NCBI RefSeq assembly: GCF_023618015.1
Contig: NZ_JAJKBJ010000010.1
Span: 1-64,000, forward strand
Reading direction: 5' to 3'
Source of the DNA: Legionella maioricensis
Lineage (GTDB): Bacteria > Pseudomonadota > Gammaproteobacteria > Legionellales > Legionellaceae
Length of the DNA: 64,000 nt
This document shows positions 1 to 12,792 of the stretch, piece by piece (within the stretch, counting starts at the first letter, position 1; each line of letters starts with the position of its first letter). The notes beneath the pieces are model-generated. The model was not told the DNA's origin. It saw only the letters and a program-made list of their open reading frames with translations, and searched no databases. Both the position numbers and the translations under genes were made by a program.

Positions 1-60
1 AGCAACGGAGCATAGCAACCAACCTTTTGTTGGGCTGCTCTTCGTTTAGCCCAACCTACG
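1..60. repeat. Partial dispersed GTAGGTTGGGC-type repeat
   Basis: The first 60 bases contain TTGTTGGGCTGCTC followed by TAGCCCAACCTACG. This matches one arm of the more complete inverted-repeat element at 55508-55610. It is non-coding and lies just after the fliG stop codon. It looks like a REP-like dispersed repeat cut by the window edge. Confidence 0.5.
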
Positions 61-63
61 GCA

Positions 64-1053
64 TTAAATCATCTCATCCCCGCCCTTCGAACCAAGTGCA
101 ATCTTGCCATCTTCAGCGAGATTTCTTGCTATAGCTAAAATATCTCTTTGTGCCCGCTCCACATCACTTACCTTAACTGGGCCTTGAACCTCTATATCGT
201 CTCGCAATATATCTGCAGCTCGTTTAGACATGTTAGAAAATATTTTTTCTTTGGTCGTTTCAGTTGTCCCTTTTAATGCTAATTTTAATTGTTCAGAAGT
301 AACGTCACGTAGCAAAGTCTGGACACTTCTATCATCCATATCGGTTAAATTTTCAAATACAAACATTTTGTCTCGGATTTTATCGCTTAACTCTTCATCC
401 CAATCTTTAATTTTTTCAAGGACCTCTTCTTCCATTGCTCCATCAAGAAAGTTGATCACGTCAGCAACACTTTTAATTCCACCTACCGAAGCAGTCTTAG
501 CCACCTTTTGACCACTTAACTGCTTTTCAATTACTTGTCCCAGCTGTGTGATGGCTTCTGGTTTTACGGTGTCAATATTACACATACGTAATAATACTTC
601 AGCGCGTTTTTCCGCACTAAAATAACTGACTACCTCTGCTGATTGCTCACTATCAAGGTGAATTAATATAGTGGCGATGATTTGCGGGTGTTCATTACGA
701 ATTACATCAGCAATTAAGCGACCATCCAGCCATTTTAGTCTGTTAAGTCCGCTGTCTTTATCCGAAACCAGAATTCTATCAATAAAAGGAGTGGCTTTTT
801 CTTCGCCTAGAGCTTCAATCAGCACGGTGCGCAAATAATCCTCAGCGTCTACGGTTAAACTGGTCTGATCGTCAATTGCACTGATAAAATCAACCAAAAC
901 ATTTTGCATTTTTGCCTTACTTACAGAACTCATGGTCGACATGGCCATACCCACTTTTTGTACTTGTCGGGGCTCCAGGTGTTTTAATACTTCCGAAGCA
1001 TTTTTTTCACCCATGCTTAATAATAAAATAGCTGCACGTTCTATTCCGTCCAT
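64..1053 (-). CDS. fliG: Flagellar motor switch protein FliG
   Basis: FliG is the rotor/switch ring protein on the cytoplasmic face of the MS ring. It couples stator torque and binds FliF and FliM. The 329-residue product has the usual family length. The N-terminal FliF-binding domain begins MDGIERAAILLLSMGE, and the diagnostic EHPQ motif (NEHPQIIATILIHL) lies near residue 130 in the middle FliM-binding domain. The C-terminal domain carries charged torque residues (KIRDKMF, DDRSVQTLLRDV). It starts 2 bases after the fliF stop codon, so the two are almost certainly cotranscribed and translationally coupled. fliH would be expected beyond the left edge of the window. Confidence 0.97.
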   Translation of the reverse strand: MDGIERAAILLLSMGEKNASEVLKHLEPRQVQKVGMAMSTMSSVSKAKMQNVLVDFISAIDDQTSLTVDAEDYLRTVLIEALGEEKATPFIDRILVSDKDSGLNRLKWLDGRLIADVIRNEHPQIIATILIHLDSEQSAEVVSYFSAEKRAEVLLRMCNIDTVKPEAITQLGQVIEKQLSGQKVAKTASVGGIKSVADVINFLDGAMEEEVLEKIKDWDEELSDKIRDKMFVFENLTDMDDRSVQTLLRDVTSEQLKLALKGTTETTKEKIFSNMSKRAADILRDDIEVQGPVKVSDVERAQRDILAIARNLAEDGKIALGSKGGDEMI

Positions 1054-1055
1054 CT

Positions 1056-2693
1056 TTATCCTCGATCAACCCACGTTTTAACTACTTGCGCTACCCGCTT
1101 TGGCTCTTTATCTACCACTTGACGTAATAGACTGAGTTGAGACTCATAATCATGAACATCTTTGAGCGATAACTTACCATCGAAACCTAGTTCATTCGGG
1201 GAACTCTCCCCATCATTTTGCTCTTCTTTCTTGTTACTGGCCAAGGTCTTTAGCATGGGTCTTAACACGCCAAATATCATCGCCAATACAAATAAAGCAC
1301 CACCAATTTGTTTGATTATCGACCAGAAACTGTCTTTTTGCCAAAAACGTTCCGCAGGTAAGGGCTCGATTGGATCAGGTTTAATAAAACTGCTATTGAT
1401 TATATTTAAACTATCACCACGTTTGGCATCTAATCCAATTGCATCTGAAACAAGAGCTTTTAATTGATCTATTTCCTTGGCAGTTAACGGTTTTTTCTCC
1501 ATCTTTTTGGTTTTATCATTCATTACCGCTCGATTATCAACCAAAACAGCAACAGACAACCGTTTAATTGTTCCAGGCTGGTTTTTTGTATGGCTTACCG
1601 TTTTATCCAATTCGAAATTTTTAGTACTCTGGGTACGTACATCCTGGGCAGTACTTTGATCAGAAGTAGTTTGTTGTTGTGGTGCATTTTTCTGAGCGCC
1701 ATTTTTAGGTGGAATATTTTTTGCGCCAAGACTCGGATTAGGTTGAGGGGTATTCGTTAAAGAACCTGGGACGCCACTGGCATTGTTACTCGCATTACGC
1801 TTTTCTTCCATAGTCTGTTCACTACGCAAAGAAGGCAGCTCAGGATTGAACATTTCCTGGGTTTGTTCATAACTTGTAAAATCAATGTCCGCTGAAACTT
1901 TTGCCCTTACTCGACCATAACCTAGCATGGGAGTTAAAATATCCTGAATTTTTTGAGCATACTGATGTTCCAGAGTCTGACGATAATCAAGAAAACGCTC
2001 CGTATCTGAAAATAAAGTCTGCCCCCCTCCCTCATTTAATAACTGACCATCTTGATCCACTACCGTAACTCGGCTTGCACTTAAATTGGGGATACTGGAC
2101 GCAACTAAATTGATGATGGCGGCAATGGTATGTTTTTTGAGTTCTACACCTGAATAGACATCAATAAATACGGACGCACTGGGTTCATGAGCATCTCGTA
2201 CAAAAGCTGATTCTCTGGGAATTGCGAGATGAACTCTGGCTGATTTAATGTCATTAAATTTACTAATGGTACGCGCCAATTCGGCTTCCAGCGCTTGCTT
2301 ATAGCGAGCGTTCTCCATAAACTGACTGGTATTAAAAGTCCCGGCGCCTCCAAAAACCTCTTCACTCCCATTAGACTCACGTGGCAAGCCTTCAGCGGCT
2401 AATTTAAGGCGCGCCCTTTGCAAACTATCTGCAGGCACCATTAAAATACCATTATTTTTGTCTATCTTAAATTCGATGCCGCTACGCTCAAGAACAGCAA
2501 CTACATCAGCTGAATCACGTGCATTCATTTGACTGTATAAAGGCACGTAACTCGGATCACGAGACCATAATACTACTGCTAAGCCGATTGCTACACTTGC
2601 AGCCAATCCAAATAATAAGCCGATTTGGCGAGGTATCGATAAGCTTGCAAATTTTGCTGCTGCTGTTGAAGCATTATCAGCCAATGCCATCAT
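1056..2693 (-). CDS. fliF: Flagellar MS-ring protein FliF
   Basis: FliF forms the membrane MS ring on which the flagellar basal body and export apparatus are assembled. The 545-residue protein has one N-terminal transmembrane helix (about residues 25-45) and a long periplasmic region of ring-building domains. A low-complexity Asn/Gln/Pro/Ser linker follows (about 300-360), then a second transmembrane helix (about 455-475) and a cytoplasmic tail that binds FliG. Two ATGs lie together at the start. The second (2690) has the better spacing from the AGGAG ribosome site. The gene sits between fliE and fliG, as in Pseudomonas and Legionella. Confidence 0.97.
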   Translation of the reverse strand: MMALADNASTAAAKFASLSIPRQIGLLFGLAASVAIGLAVVLWSRDPSYVPLYSQMNARDSADVVAVLERSGIEFKIDKNNGILMVPADSLQRARLKLAAEGLPRESNGSEEVFGGAGTFNTSQFMENARYKQALEAELARTISKFNDIKSARVHLAIPRESAFVRDAHEPSASVFIDVYSGVELKKHTIAAIINLVASSIPNLSASRVTVVDQDGQLLNEGGGQTLFSDTERFLDYRQTLEHQYAQKIQDILTPMLGYGRVRAKVSADIDFTSYEQTQEMFNPELPSLRSEQTMEEKRNASNNASGVPGSLTNTPQPNPSLGAKNIPPKNGAQKNAPQQQTTSDQSTAQDVRTQSTKNFELDKTVSHTKNQPGTIKRLSVAVLVDNRAVMNDKTKKMEKKPLTAKEIDQLKALVSDAIGLDAKRGDSLNIINSSFIKPDPIEPLPAERFWQKDSFWSIIKQIGGALFVLAMIFGVLRPMLKTLASNKKEEQNDGESSPNELGFDGKLSLKDVHDYESQLSLLRQVVDKEPKRVAQVVKTWVDRG

Positions 2694-2767
2694 AAACTCC
2701 TGTAATCTTATCCTATGCTTATTAGCATCACATTAAATGGATTAACACATCAATACATTAAAATTAA

Positions 2768-3082
2768 TTATACTGGCATATTCATAATATCTTGGTACGC
2801 TTGGACTACTTTATTTCTTACTCTTAAAGTAGCTTCAAAGCCCAAATTGGATTTTTGACTGGCTATCATGACCTCACCGAGACTCACGCCAGGATCTCCC
2901 ATTTCAAAACGAGTTTTTAATGAATCAGCTGATTGAGTCAGGTCATTTACCTGATTCAATGCCTGTTGAAGAACCAGATTGAATGGTGCCTGACTTGAGC
3001 CGGCTTCTATCTTAGAACCATCTGCCTGAGCAGCCATTGTACGCATTTGATTGATTAAATTAACTGTATTAATCTCGCTCAT
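2768..3082 (-). CDS. fliE: Flagellar hook-basal body protein FliE
   Basis: FliE is a small rod-junction protein linking the MS ring to the proximal rod. The reading frame is open from 3100, but the ATG at 3082 (MSEINTVNL) is preceded by GAGAGG at about 8 bases and gives the usual length of 104 residues. The C-terminal half (SLGEVMIASQKSNLGF, then LRVRNKVVQAYQDIMNMPV) is the conserved FliE signature. It lies 30 bases downstream of fleR and 74 bases upstream of fliF, and probably heads the fliEFG run. Confidence 0.95.
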   Translation of the reverse strand: MSEINTVNLINQMRTMAAQADGSKIEAGSSQAPFNLVLQQALNQVNDLTQSADSLKTRFEMGDPGVSLGEVMIASQKSNLGFEATLRVRNKVVQAYQDIMNMPV

Positions 3083-3112
3083 TTCCTTATCCTCTCGCAT
3101 TCCTTTATCGAT

Positions 3113-4426
3113 CTAAACAACATACCCTTCTTCACGCATTTTAGCCAGCTTATAACGCAAAGTTCGCTCACTAACGCCCAATAAAGCTGCTACTTGTTGT
3201 CTGTTCCCCTCATGTTCTAATAATGTTTTCTCTATCAATTCAAATTCATGAATTTGTAAGTTTTTGCTACTAGCCGCAGCTGTAGTTTCAGGGGTCATTG
3301 TTGAGGTTACTGACAATTGTAAATGTTCAGCCTCAATAATTCCCTGGTTTTGCAAGACTAAGGCTCTTTGAACCACATTATCGAGTTCACGCGCATTGCC
3401 CGGCCATGGATAAGCCAACATTAATTTTTGTGCGGCGGGACTAATTACCGGCACTACAGGTTGTTTGTGCTGACAATGTTTGCGAATCAAATAATTTGCC
3501 AAAGGAATGATGTCATTTTTTCTTTCTCTGAGAGGATGCCATTGTAAGGGAAAAATATTCAATCTATAAAACAAGTCCTCTCTAAAACGACCTGCTTGAA
3601 CTTCATCCTTTAGCTGCCTGTTCGTTGTTGCCAGGATTCGAACATCCAGGCTGATCATCTTATTCGATCCAATACGCTCTACTTCTTTTTCCTGTAAAAC
3701 TCGTAACAGCTTGGCTTGTAAACTTAAAGACATTTCACTGACTTCATCCAAAAGTAGCGTTCCACCTTGAGCTTGTTCAAATTTACCAGCAGTTGATTTA
3801 TAAGCGCCTGTAAAAGACCCTTTTTCATAACCAAATAAAGTAGCCTCTAACATTTGCTCTGGAATAGCGGCACAATTGATCGCGATAAATGGCTGTTTTT
3901 TCCGGGGCGAATGATCATGAATAAAATGAGCCAATACTTCCTTACCTGTCCCACTCTCACCACTAATCATAACCCCTACATCAGATTGAGCCACCTTCAA
4001 TGCCATGGTTAACAGGGCCTGACTCTTAGGATCTTGGGCTATTGGGTCGCCGCTCTCATCATCCAATTCAACTTTGATATATTGATTGACTTTTTCTGTT
4101 AAAATTTGTGCACTAAACGGTTTTTGTAAATAATCTACTGCCCCATGGCGTATGGCTACAACAGCATCTTCGACAGATCCATAGGCAGTCATTAAAATAA
4201 CGGGTAAACCAGGACGTTTTTTTTGAATTTCATTTAATAGCTGATTCCCGTCCAGCTGATCCATGCGAATGTCCGTTAGTACTACCGCAGGATTATGTAT
4301 ATCAAGAAGAACCAAAGCTTCTTTACCGTCTTTAGCAGTAATATAAGTATGGCCAGCAATAGTCATCGTTTCAGCCAGCGCTTCTCTCAATACTGGATCA
4401 TCTTCAACAATTAAAACATGGCTCAT
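3113..4426 (-). CDS. fleR: Sigma-54-dependent flagellar response regulator FleR/FlrC
   Basis: This is an NtrC-family activator of class III flagellar genes and the partner of FleS. The domains are an N-terminal receiver (VLIVEDD, TDIRM with the phospho-acceptor Asp, then the K of LQKPF), an AAA+ domain with Walker A SGESGTGKE near residue 155, and a C-terminal Fis-type helix-turn-helix (GNRQQVAALLGVSERTLRYKL). The sigma-54 contact loop reads GSFTGA (near residue 205) rather than the textbook GAFTGA, a known natural variant position. The ATG at 4426 (MSHVLIVED) follows AAAGGA. The open frame extends upstream to 4471 but would overlap fleS. fleS ends 22 bases upstream. Confidence 0.94.
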   Translation of the reverse strand: MSHVLIVEDDPVLREALAETMTIAGHTYITAKDGKEALVLLDIHNPAVVLTDIRMDQLDGNQLLNEIQKKRPGLPVILMTAYGSVEDAVVAIRHGAVDYLQKPFSAQILTEKVNQYIKVELDDESGDPIAQDPKSQALLTMALKVAQSDVGVMISGESGTGKEVLAHFIHDHSPRKKQPFIAINCAAIPEQMLEATLFGYEKGSFTGAYKSTAGKFEQAQGGTLLLDEVSEMSLSLQAKLLRVLQEKEVERIGSNKMISLDVRILATTNRQLKDEVQAGRFREDLFYRLNIFPLQWHPLRERKNDIIPLANYLIRKHCQHKQPVVPVISPAAQKLMLAYPWPGNARELDNVVQRALVLQNQGIIEAEHLQLSVTSTMTPETTAAASSKNLQIHEFELIEKTLLEHEGNRQQVAALLGVSERTLRYKLAKMREEGYVV

Positions 4427-4448
4427 AGAAAATCCTTTATTTTTATAT

Positions 4449-5471
4449 TTATCGTATGCCTTTCTTCTCACCCGGTAAATAAATATTTACCTGAGTCCCC
4501 ATTCCTTCAGCTGATTCCAGTTGTACTTGTCCTCCATGCGCCTTGACCACAGCAAACACTACCGCCAAACCTAACCCCGTACCTTGAGCTTTAGTGGTGT
4601 AAAATGGTGAAAATGCTTGCGCTTTAACCTTCTCTGGCATCCCTTTACCATTATCCTCTACTGATATTTGTATACCCGAATCATCCATAGATGCAAGAGT
4701 TAAATAAATTTCTGTTGCTTCAGACTGTAATGCATTAATAACCAGATTTAAAACGGCCCCAATTAATGATTCTCCGTGTATCGATGACTCGCGAGTTTTA
4801 AGCAGATTACTCACCTTGAATAAGGCAGAATAAGATTCTATATAAGGTTGAGCCCGTTTTATTAATTGAGAACACCAATGCTCCATGTTAATAAATTTAG
4901 GCTCGATTGAGGTTCCTCTGGCAAATAATAATAGATCCTGAACCTGTTGTTCAATACTGGCATGACATTCTTGCAGCCTACGAATCCAATTTTGAATTCG
5001 AATATCTAAATTAGGAACATTGTTTAAATGTTCTGTATATAAAATGGCAGAAGATAGAGGTGTTCTAATTTGATGAGCCAATTGCGCAGTCATTGTTCCA
5101 ATCGAGACTAATCGCTTCTCATTTTCTTTAGCTTTTTCATAATCTCTGGTGGCGGTAATATCGGATAAAGTAATTAAAATACCCGGTAAACTATCCAAAG
5201 AAGAAATGGCCACGTGAACACGACGTCCGTCCGCTAAAGACACTTCATGCCCATCATCATCTCGTGGCACGAACGCTCTTTGAATCACATCCAGCCATAA
5301 AGTGTCAATTAACCCATAACCGAGCATGGCTTCAGCACAGGGATTTAACCAAACAATTCGCCCTCGAGCATTTAAGATCACCAAGGCGTTAGGCAAGCTG
5401 GATAAAATATCCCATTCAGATAACTCAATCTGGGGTTTTACCGCGCAGGTTTGATAAGTAGAATAATGCAT
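4449..5471 (-). CDS. fleS: Flagellar sensor histidine kinase FleS/FlrB
   Basis: This is the cytoplasmic histidine kinase that phosphorylates FleR. No membrane segment is visible. An N-terminal PAS domain (about 20-120) is followed by an H-box with the phospho-acceptor His at about 131 (LAHQIRTPLSS). The ATPase domain carries an N-box (NLVINALQSE), a G1 box (DNGKGMP) and a G2 box (GTGLGLAVV). The product is 340 residues, slightly short for the family. It heads the fleSR-fliEFG run, and no sigma-54 -24/-12 element was obvious upstream. fleQ would be expected elsewhere. Confidence 0.93.
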   Translation of the reverse strand: MHYSTYQTCAVKPQIELSEWDILSSLPNALVILNARGRIVWLNPCAEAMLGYGLIDTLWLDVIQRAFVPRDDDGHEVSLADGRRVHVAISSLDSLPGILITLSDITATRDYEKAKENEKRLVSIGTMTAQLAHQIRTPLSSAILYTEHLNNVPNLDIRIQNWIRRLQECHASIEQQVQDLLLFARGTSIEPKFINMEHWCSQLIKRAQPYIESYSALFKVSNLLKTRESSIHGESLIGAVLNLVINALQSEATEIYLTLASMDDSGIQISVEDNGKGMPEKVKAQAFSPFYTTKAQGTGLGLAVVFAVVKAHGGQVQLESAEGMGTQVNIYLPGEKKGIR

Positions 5472-5747
5472 TAATAATTTTACTTTTTAATAATATATGA
5501 TGACTCTAACAAACTTTGAGACAAAATGAAAATGTGATTAAAATCATATGATTAATTAAATGGTCAATTGATTTTGTAATTCCTGTTTTTAGCTAAAAAA
5601 CCTATTAAATAAAATACCGTTACTAAGTGAGATGGGCACATATAATTTTTTGGCAATCCTTGATACTCTTTTATTATTCGCTGGATTTCGTTTTCCCACG
5701 AGGGACTATGAGATTCAATTTCTGAATCTCTTGTTAAGAGAACCATC
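5472..5747. other. Intergenic region upstream of fleS
   Basis: AT-rich region between divergent fleS and the broken HExxH gene. A 61-codon minus-strand frame (5564-5749) fills part of it. That frame has no convincing ribosome site and overlaps the start of the plus-strand gene, so it is not called. No clear promoter was identified. Confidence 0.4.
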
Positions 5748-6364
5748 ATGCTTTGGACTCTGATTTCTCTATTTTTCTGCTGGTTAATTTACCGTGAACT
5801 CACCGTCACTTACCTATATCCAAATCTTATATTGCCGTATTATTGCTCTTAGCATTGTCCTTTGCATGGCCGCCGTTTCATCACTGGCGTTTTGAGCGCT
5901 TTTTAACTGCCACAGCGAGTCAACTGGCTGACAATCATCCTGTTACCGTGCATTGCAACACCTTATTTGACACCCTATTCGACGAAGAGGTACGGGTTGC
6001 AGGACATGCCGATCCCCAAACTGGATATATAGTCATCCAATACCCACGATGCTCCCTATTGATGGACTATATTGCTCATCCTGATCGCGCAAGCAAGGAA
6101 GAAATCATCAGCCTAAATACCTTCACTCATGAAAGTATGCATGCGCGCGGTGAATACAATGAAGCTAAAACTGAATGTCAGGCAGTGCAAAGAAATTACC
6201 GGGCAGCAAAATTACTTGGCGTGCCCGATGGAATCGCCAAGCAAAATGCTCTTGATTACTATAAAAACTATTATCTGATGCGAAGCGATTCCTATTTTTC
6301 TAAAGAATGCTCCCCGGATAAAAAAATGGACGAGCATTTAAGCGATTCCACTTGGAATGAGTAA
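5748..6364 (+). pseudogene. Frameshifted membrane protein with HExxH metallopeptidase-like motif
   Basis: The long frame (5843-6364) has only a TTG start without a ribosome site. A second frame begins at ATG 5748 after AAGAGAA and encodes a hydrophobic helix (MLWTLISLFFCWLIY). It runs into a stop near 5850, while the other frame is open from 5798 and continues as ISKSYIAVLLLALSFAWPPF. Joining them near 5810-5825 gives a protein of about 205 residues with two N-terminal hydrophobic segments and a soluble domain. That domain contains THESMHARGEYNEAKTECQ, an HExxH zinc-binding motif followed by an NEAxxE segment that could supply the third ligand. One lost base or two extra bases would explain the break. 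A sequencing error cannot be excluded. The function is unknown beyond a possible metallopeptidase. Confidence 0.55.
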
Positions 6365-6424
6365 GCCTTTCCATTTTTTAATCCAGATCTGTTGGCCATT
6401 GGTCAACAAATCTTATGTGATTGA

Positions 6425-6920
6425 TTAAACCAAAACACGTAATTCGGCGTATACTTCATTTGCTCGAAAAGTACCATTCCAAGGAGTAACGCTGACCCCA
6501 GTTCTACCACTTCGGGCTGATAAGGAAGACAGGATATAATCAGGAAATGGAATCTTACCACCATCAAAATAATTGTAACCTACAGCCAATGTTGTTCGGG
6601 ACGTTAATTGAGCCGCTAGCCCTGCTCCAACATGCCATGCAAAACTACTCCCCGTGCTGACGTAGATAATCAGTAAGATACCGGCCAAATCCAAAAAATA
6701 TGGGGGCTGAAGAACCCAAATCATTGGAGTAACCCTGATTAGCAAAATCCCAAACGGCCGGATCAGTGGTAATATCAGGATCGATTGAAGCGGAATATCC
6801 TGCTCCACCAACCATATACCAGGTTTCAGTCTTACTTACTGGCCCCATACTCCCTGCACATACTGTTGATGATAAGCCGATGATCAAGCAGGCACTGTTT
6901 ATTATTCTCAATTTATTCAT
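6425..6920 (-). pseudogene. Remnant of Legionella-type outer-membrane beta-barrel protein
   Basis: Two overlapping minus-strand frames encode the two ends of one protein. The frame from 6920 gives a signal peptide (MNKLRIINSACLIIGLSSTVCAG), then SMGPV, a mature start like that of the intact barrel gene at 32314-33120 (GTMGPIG). It continues to FGFGRYLTDYLR and stops at 6645. The other frame continues SSFAWHVGAGLAAQL, then LAVGYNYFDGGKIPFPD, ending in strand-like residues at 6425. The combined length is too short for a complete barrel of this family (intact relatives here are 250-268 residues). An internal deletion together with a frameshift near 6650-6690 is the simplest reading. Confidence 0.75.
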
Positions 6921-7013
6921 AAGTCCTTAATTCCCTTTATAGTTCAAAAAGATAATTATACATCAGCTTTATATTGCTTCTACGTTTTGCCTTTAAGATG
7001 AGATGCTGAGCGG

Positions 7014-8306
7014 TTACTTTTTCTCATCTAATGTTTTTAAAAATGCGAGTTTTTCAGCAATTTTAGTCTCTAAACCACGGTTTACGGGTTTATACCAGCC
7101 TGGATCTGGAATTCCTTCTGGCAGATAATTTTCTCCGGCAGCATAACCATGCGGTTCATCATGAGCATAGCGATATTCATGACCATAACCCAATTGTTTC
7201 ATTAAACGAGTAGGGGCATTTCGCAAATGAACAGGCACTTCTCTGGATTTATCTTTTTTAACAAAGTCCATCGCCTGATTAAATGCCTTGTAACCCGCAT
7301 TACTTTTAGCAGCAATAGCAAGGTAAATGACCGCCTGTGCCAATGCCAGCTCGCCCTCAGGAGAACCGAGTCGTTCATAAGTTGCAGCAGCCTCATTGGC
7401 AATTTGCATTCCTCTTGGGTCAGCCAAGCCAATATCCTCCCAAGACATTCTTACAATCCGCCTGGCCAAATAATGCGGATCAACACCGCCATCCAACATA
7501 CGACATAACCAATAAAGAGCAGCATCCGGATCAGAGCCGCGCACTGATTTATGTAAGGCAGAAATTTGATCGTAAAAATTATCGCCGCCCTTATCAAATC
7601 GCCTGGCGTTTGGAGCTAAGGCATTATTCACCAACTCTTTGTTAACAAGGGTGACTTGCATTGCGGTGCATGCGGTTTTAATTTGCTCTAATAAATTGAG
7701 CAACCTCCTGGCATCTCCATCAGCACAGGCGATAATGATCTCCAGGGCTTCCTCATCAAATTGAAGCTCAGACAGCACCTCATTCTGTGCTCTTTTAAAT
7801 AATTGGGTTAGCTCCTCATCGGTCAATGATTTTAAAACATAGACTTGAGCACGTGATAATAATGCAGAGTTGACTTCAAAAGAGGGATTTTCTGTAGTAG
7901 CTCCGATAAAAGTAACAAGGCCTGATTCGGTATAAGGCAATAAAGCATCTTGTTGTGCTTTATTAAATCGGTGAATTTCATCGATAAACAATATCGTTTG
8001 TTTGCCATGAGCTAAATTATCTTGAGCCATTTCCATTGCAGCACGTATTTCTTTCACACCAGAAAAAACGGCAGATAAGGCAATCCACTCACAATCAAAA
8101 GCTTCTGCTGTTAATCGGGCAATGGTAGTTTTACCAACCCCGGGCGGTCCCCAAAGAATCATTGAATGGAGCTTGCGGCCTAAAAAACTAAGTCGTAAGG
8201 GTTTACCCTCCCCCAATAAATGCTGTTGGCCGATCACCTCATCAATATGTTTAGGTCTTAAAAACTCAGCCAAGGGAGGAATAGGATCTTTTTTAAATAA
8301 GCTCAT
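7014..8306 (-). CDS. rarA: Replication-associated recombination ATPase RarA (MgsA)
   Basis: RarA is a AAA+ ATPase related to clamp-loader and RuvB proteins and acts at stalled replication forks. Walker A GPPGVGKTT lies near residue 55 and Walker B is LFIDEIHRFNKAQQD. Sensor 1 is GATTENPSFEVN, and the C-terminal tetramerisation region includes DGGVDPHYLARRIVRMSWEDIGLADP. The reading frame is open from a GTG at 8363, but the ATG at 8306 (MSLFKKDPIPPLAEFLRP) matches the family's N-terminus and gives 430 residues. It lies downstream of lolA in the conserved ftsK-lolA-rarA order. Confidence 0.95.
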   Translation of the reverse strand: MSLFKKDPIPPLAEFLRPKHIDEVIGQQHLLGEGKPLRLSFLGRKLHSMILWGPPGVGKTTIARLTAEAFDCEWIALSAVFSGVKEIRAAMEMAQDNLAHGKQTILFIDEIHRFNKAQQDALLPYTESGLVTFIGATTENPSFEVNSALLSRAQVYVLKSLTDEELTQLFKRAQNEVLSELQFDEEALEIIIACADGDARRLLNLLEQIKTACTAMQVTLVNKELVNNALAPNARRFDKGGDNFYDQISALHKSVRGSDPDAALYWLCRMLDGGVDPHYLARRIVRMSWEDIGLADPRGMQIANEAAATYERLGSPEGELALAQAVIYLAIAAKSNAGYKAFNQAMDFVKKDKSREVPVHLRNAPTRLMKQLGYGHEYRYAHDEPHGYAAGENYLPEGIPDPGWYKPVNRGLETKIAEKLAFLKTLDEKK

Positions 8307-8402
8307 TGGATAGCTACTCAACAGTGTACGATATGCGAATCTGGCAAACTTCGTCGCGAACACCGTGAAAGTTCTCCTGACATTGGCATAGTACCTACCT
8401 TT

Positions 8403-8431
8403 GGAGATCCTTCACTGCGCTCAGGATGACG
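8403..8431. repeat. Dispersed GGAGATCCTTC...GGATGAC repeat
   Basis: The sequence GGAGATCCTTCACTGCGCTC followed by AGGATGACGA recurs with small changes at 40098-40128 (same strand) and 63422-63450 (opposite strand). It lies in the short gap between rarA and lolA and is a REP-like dispersed repeat. Confidence 0.6.
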
Positions 8432-8516
8432 AATATCTAATTAAACCATTCAACAAAGCCCTATCTGAAAGAATGCTCATATTTTCGTTCAAGATGCATC
8501 AAAGGTGGCCACTCTT

Positions 8517-9125
8517 TCATTGCTTTACTACGTCGACTCCTTTCGGTGGCTTAAATTGGAACAATTTTTCTGCCAGTTTAGGATTTGATTTAATTTGACT
8601 TAATTTTACTGTAGTAGTTTGACCTAGTTGATCATGCAATTCCAGGCCAGTTAAATTATCTGCCGTAAATATCAGTTTGATTCGCTGAAAATTCGCTTTG
8701 ACTGACTTTGATTTCAGGTTAAAGGTAATGGTAGTTCCTTCATTTTTTTGAGTTACATCAAAATCTCTAGCCACCGTATCATCATAGCCACTTAAAAACA
8801 AAGCGGCTGTTCCACCTAAACCTTTTTCCTGTTTTTTAACGGTAACCTGCTCTAAGTCAACATCATAAACCCACATTTTTTTCCCATCAGCCACCACCAA
8901 TTGCTCCATCGGTTGTTTGGTTTGCCAACGAAAACGACCAGGTCTTTCTAATGCCATAGTACCTGATGAACGAGATACTTCGCGCTGTTTTGCTTTAACT
9001 ACTTGTTTAAAGTCTGCAGTCATGGAACGTATGGCGTTAAGTTTTGTTTGTAATAATTCACCGGAAGTTTGACTAAATACGCTACCAGAAAATGCCAATA
9101 GCAAACTCAAAATTAATTTTTTCAT
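8517..9125 (-). CDS. lolA: Outer-membrane lipoprotein carrier protein LolA
   Basis: LolA is a periplasmic chaperone that carries lipoproteins from LolCDE to the outer-membrane receptor LolB. The 202-residue product has a signal peptide (MKKLILSLLLAFSGSVFSQ). It also has family features: TADFKQVV, SSGTMALERPGRFRW, GKKMWVYDVDLEQVTV and the AALFLSG segment. The stop of ftsK (9128) and this start (9125) are adjacent, so the genes form one transcription unit ftsK-lolA-rarA as in many gammaproteobacteria. Confidence 0.95.
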   Translation of the reverse strand: MKKLILSLLLAFSGSVFSQTSGELLQTKLNAIRSMTADFKQVVKAKQREVSRSSGTMALERPGRFRWQTKQPMEQLVVADGKKMWVYDVDLEQVTVKKQEKGLGGTAALFLSGYDDTVARDFDVTQKNEGTTITFNLKSKSVKANFQRIKLIFTADNLTGLELHDQLGQTTTVKLSQIKSNPKLAEKLFQFKPPKGVDVVKQ

Positions 9126-9127
9126 CT

Positions 9128-12547
<3,420 letters not shown>

Positions 12548-12565
12548 ATTGATTCTCCTGTTCTT

Positions 12566-12594
12566 ACCCGCAAAAAAAGATGTTTTTTGCGGGT
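12566..12594 (+). terminator. Hairpin downstream of trxB
   Basis: ACCCGCAAAAAA and TTTTTTGCGGGT form a perfect 12-bp stem with a 5-base loop, 19 bases after the trxB stop codon. The T-run lies inside the stem rather than after it. The call rests on position and stem strength. Confidence 0.7.
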
Positions 12595-12738
12595 TGATGT
12601 CCGATGATGTATACGATTAGCACTCAAAAACTTGTAACCGTTCACGGGTATGAACTTTATTCCATCGTAAGTTCAGCCTCAGTATTCTTGGCGATATAAA
12701 TCAGCATACAACGCAATGACTCTCCTGAGAAATTTGAG

Positions 12739-12766
12739 TTATCATTCAGATCATTTCTTCTATAAT
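12739..12766 (+). promoter_or_regulatory. Probable sigma-70 promoter of dinB
   Basis: TTATCA, a 16-base spacer, then a perfect TATAAT at 12761-12766, about 27 bases before the dinB start codon. No SOS (LexA) box was seen nearby. Confidence 0.45.
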
Positions 12767-12792
12767 CGTATGAGTAGCTCCACAAATTACTA

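Noticed and set aside
5564-5749. 61-codon minus-strand frame
   Set aside because: No convincing ribosome site; it overlaps the better-supported start of the frameshifted plus-strand gene.
12600-12790. SOS box for dinB
   Set aside because: No CTGT-N8-ACAG sequence was found in the region before dinB.
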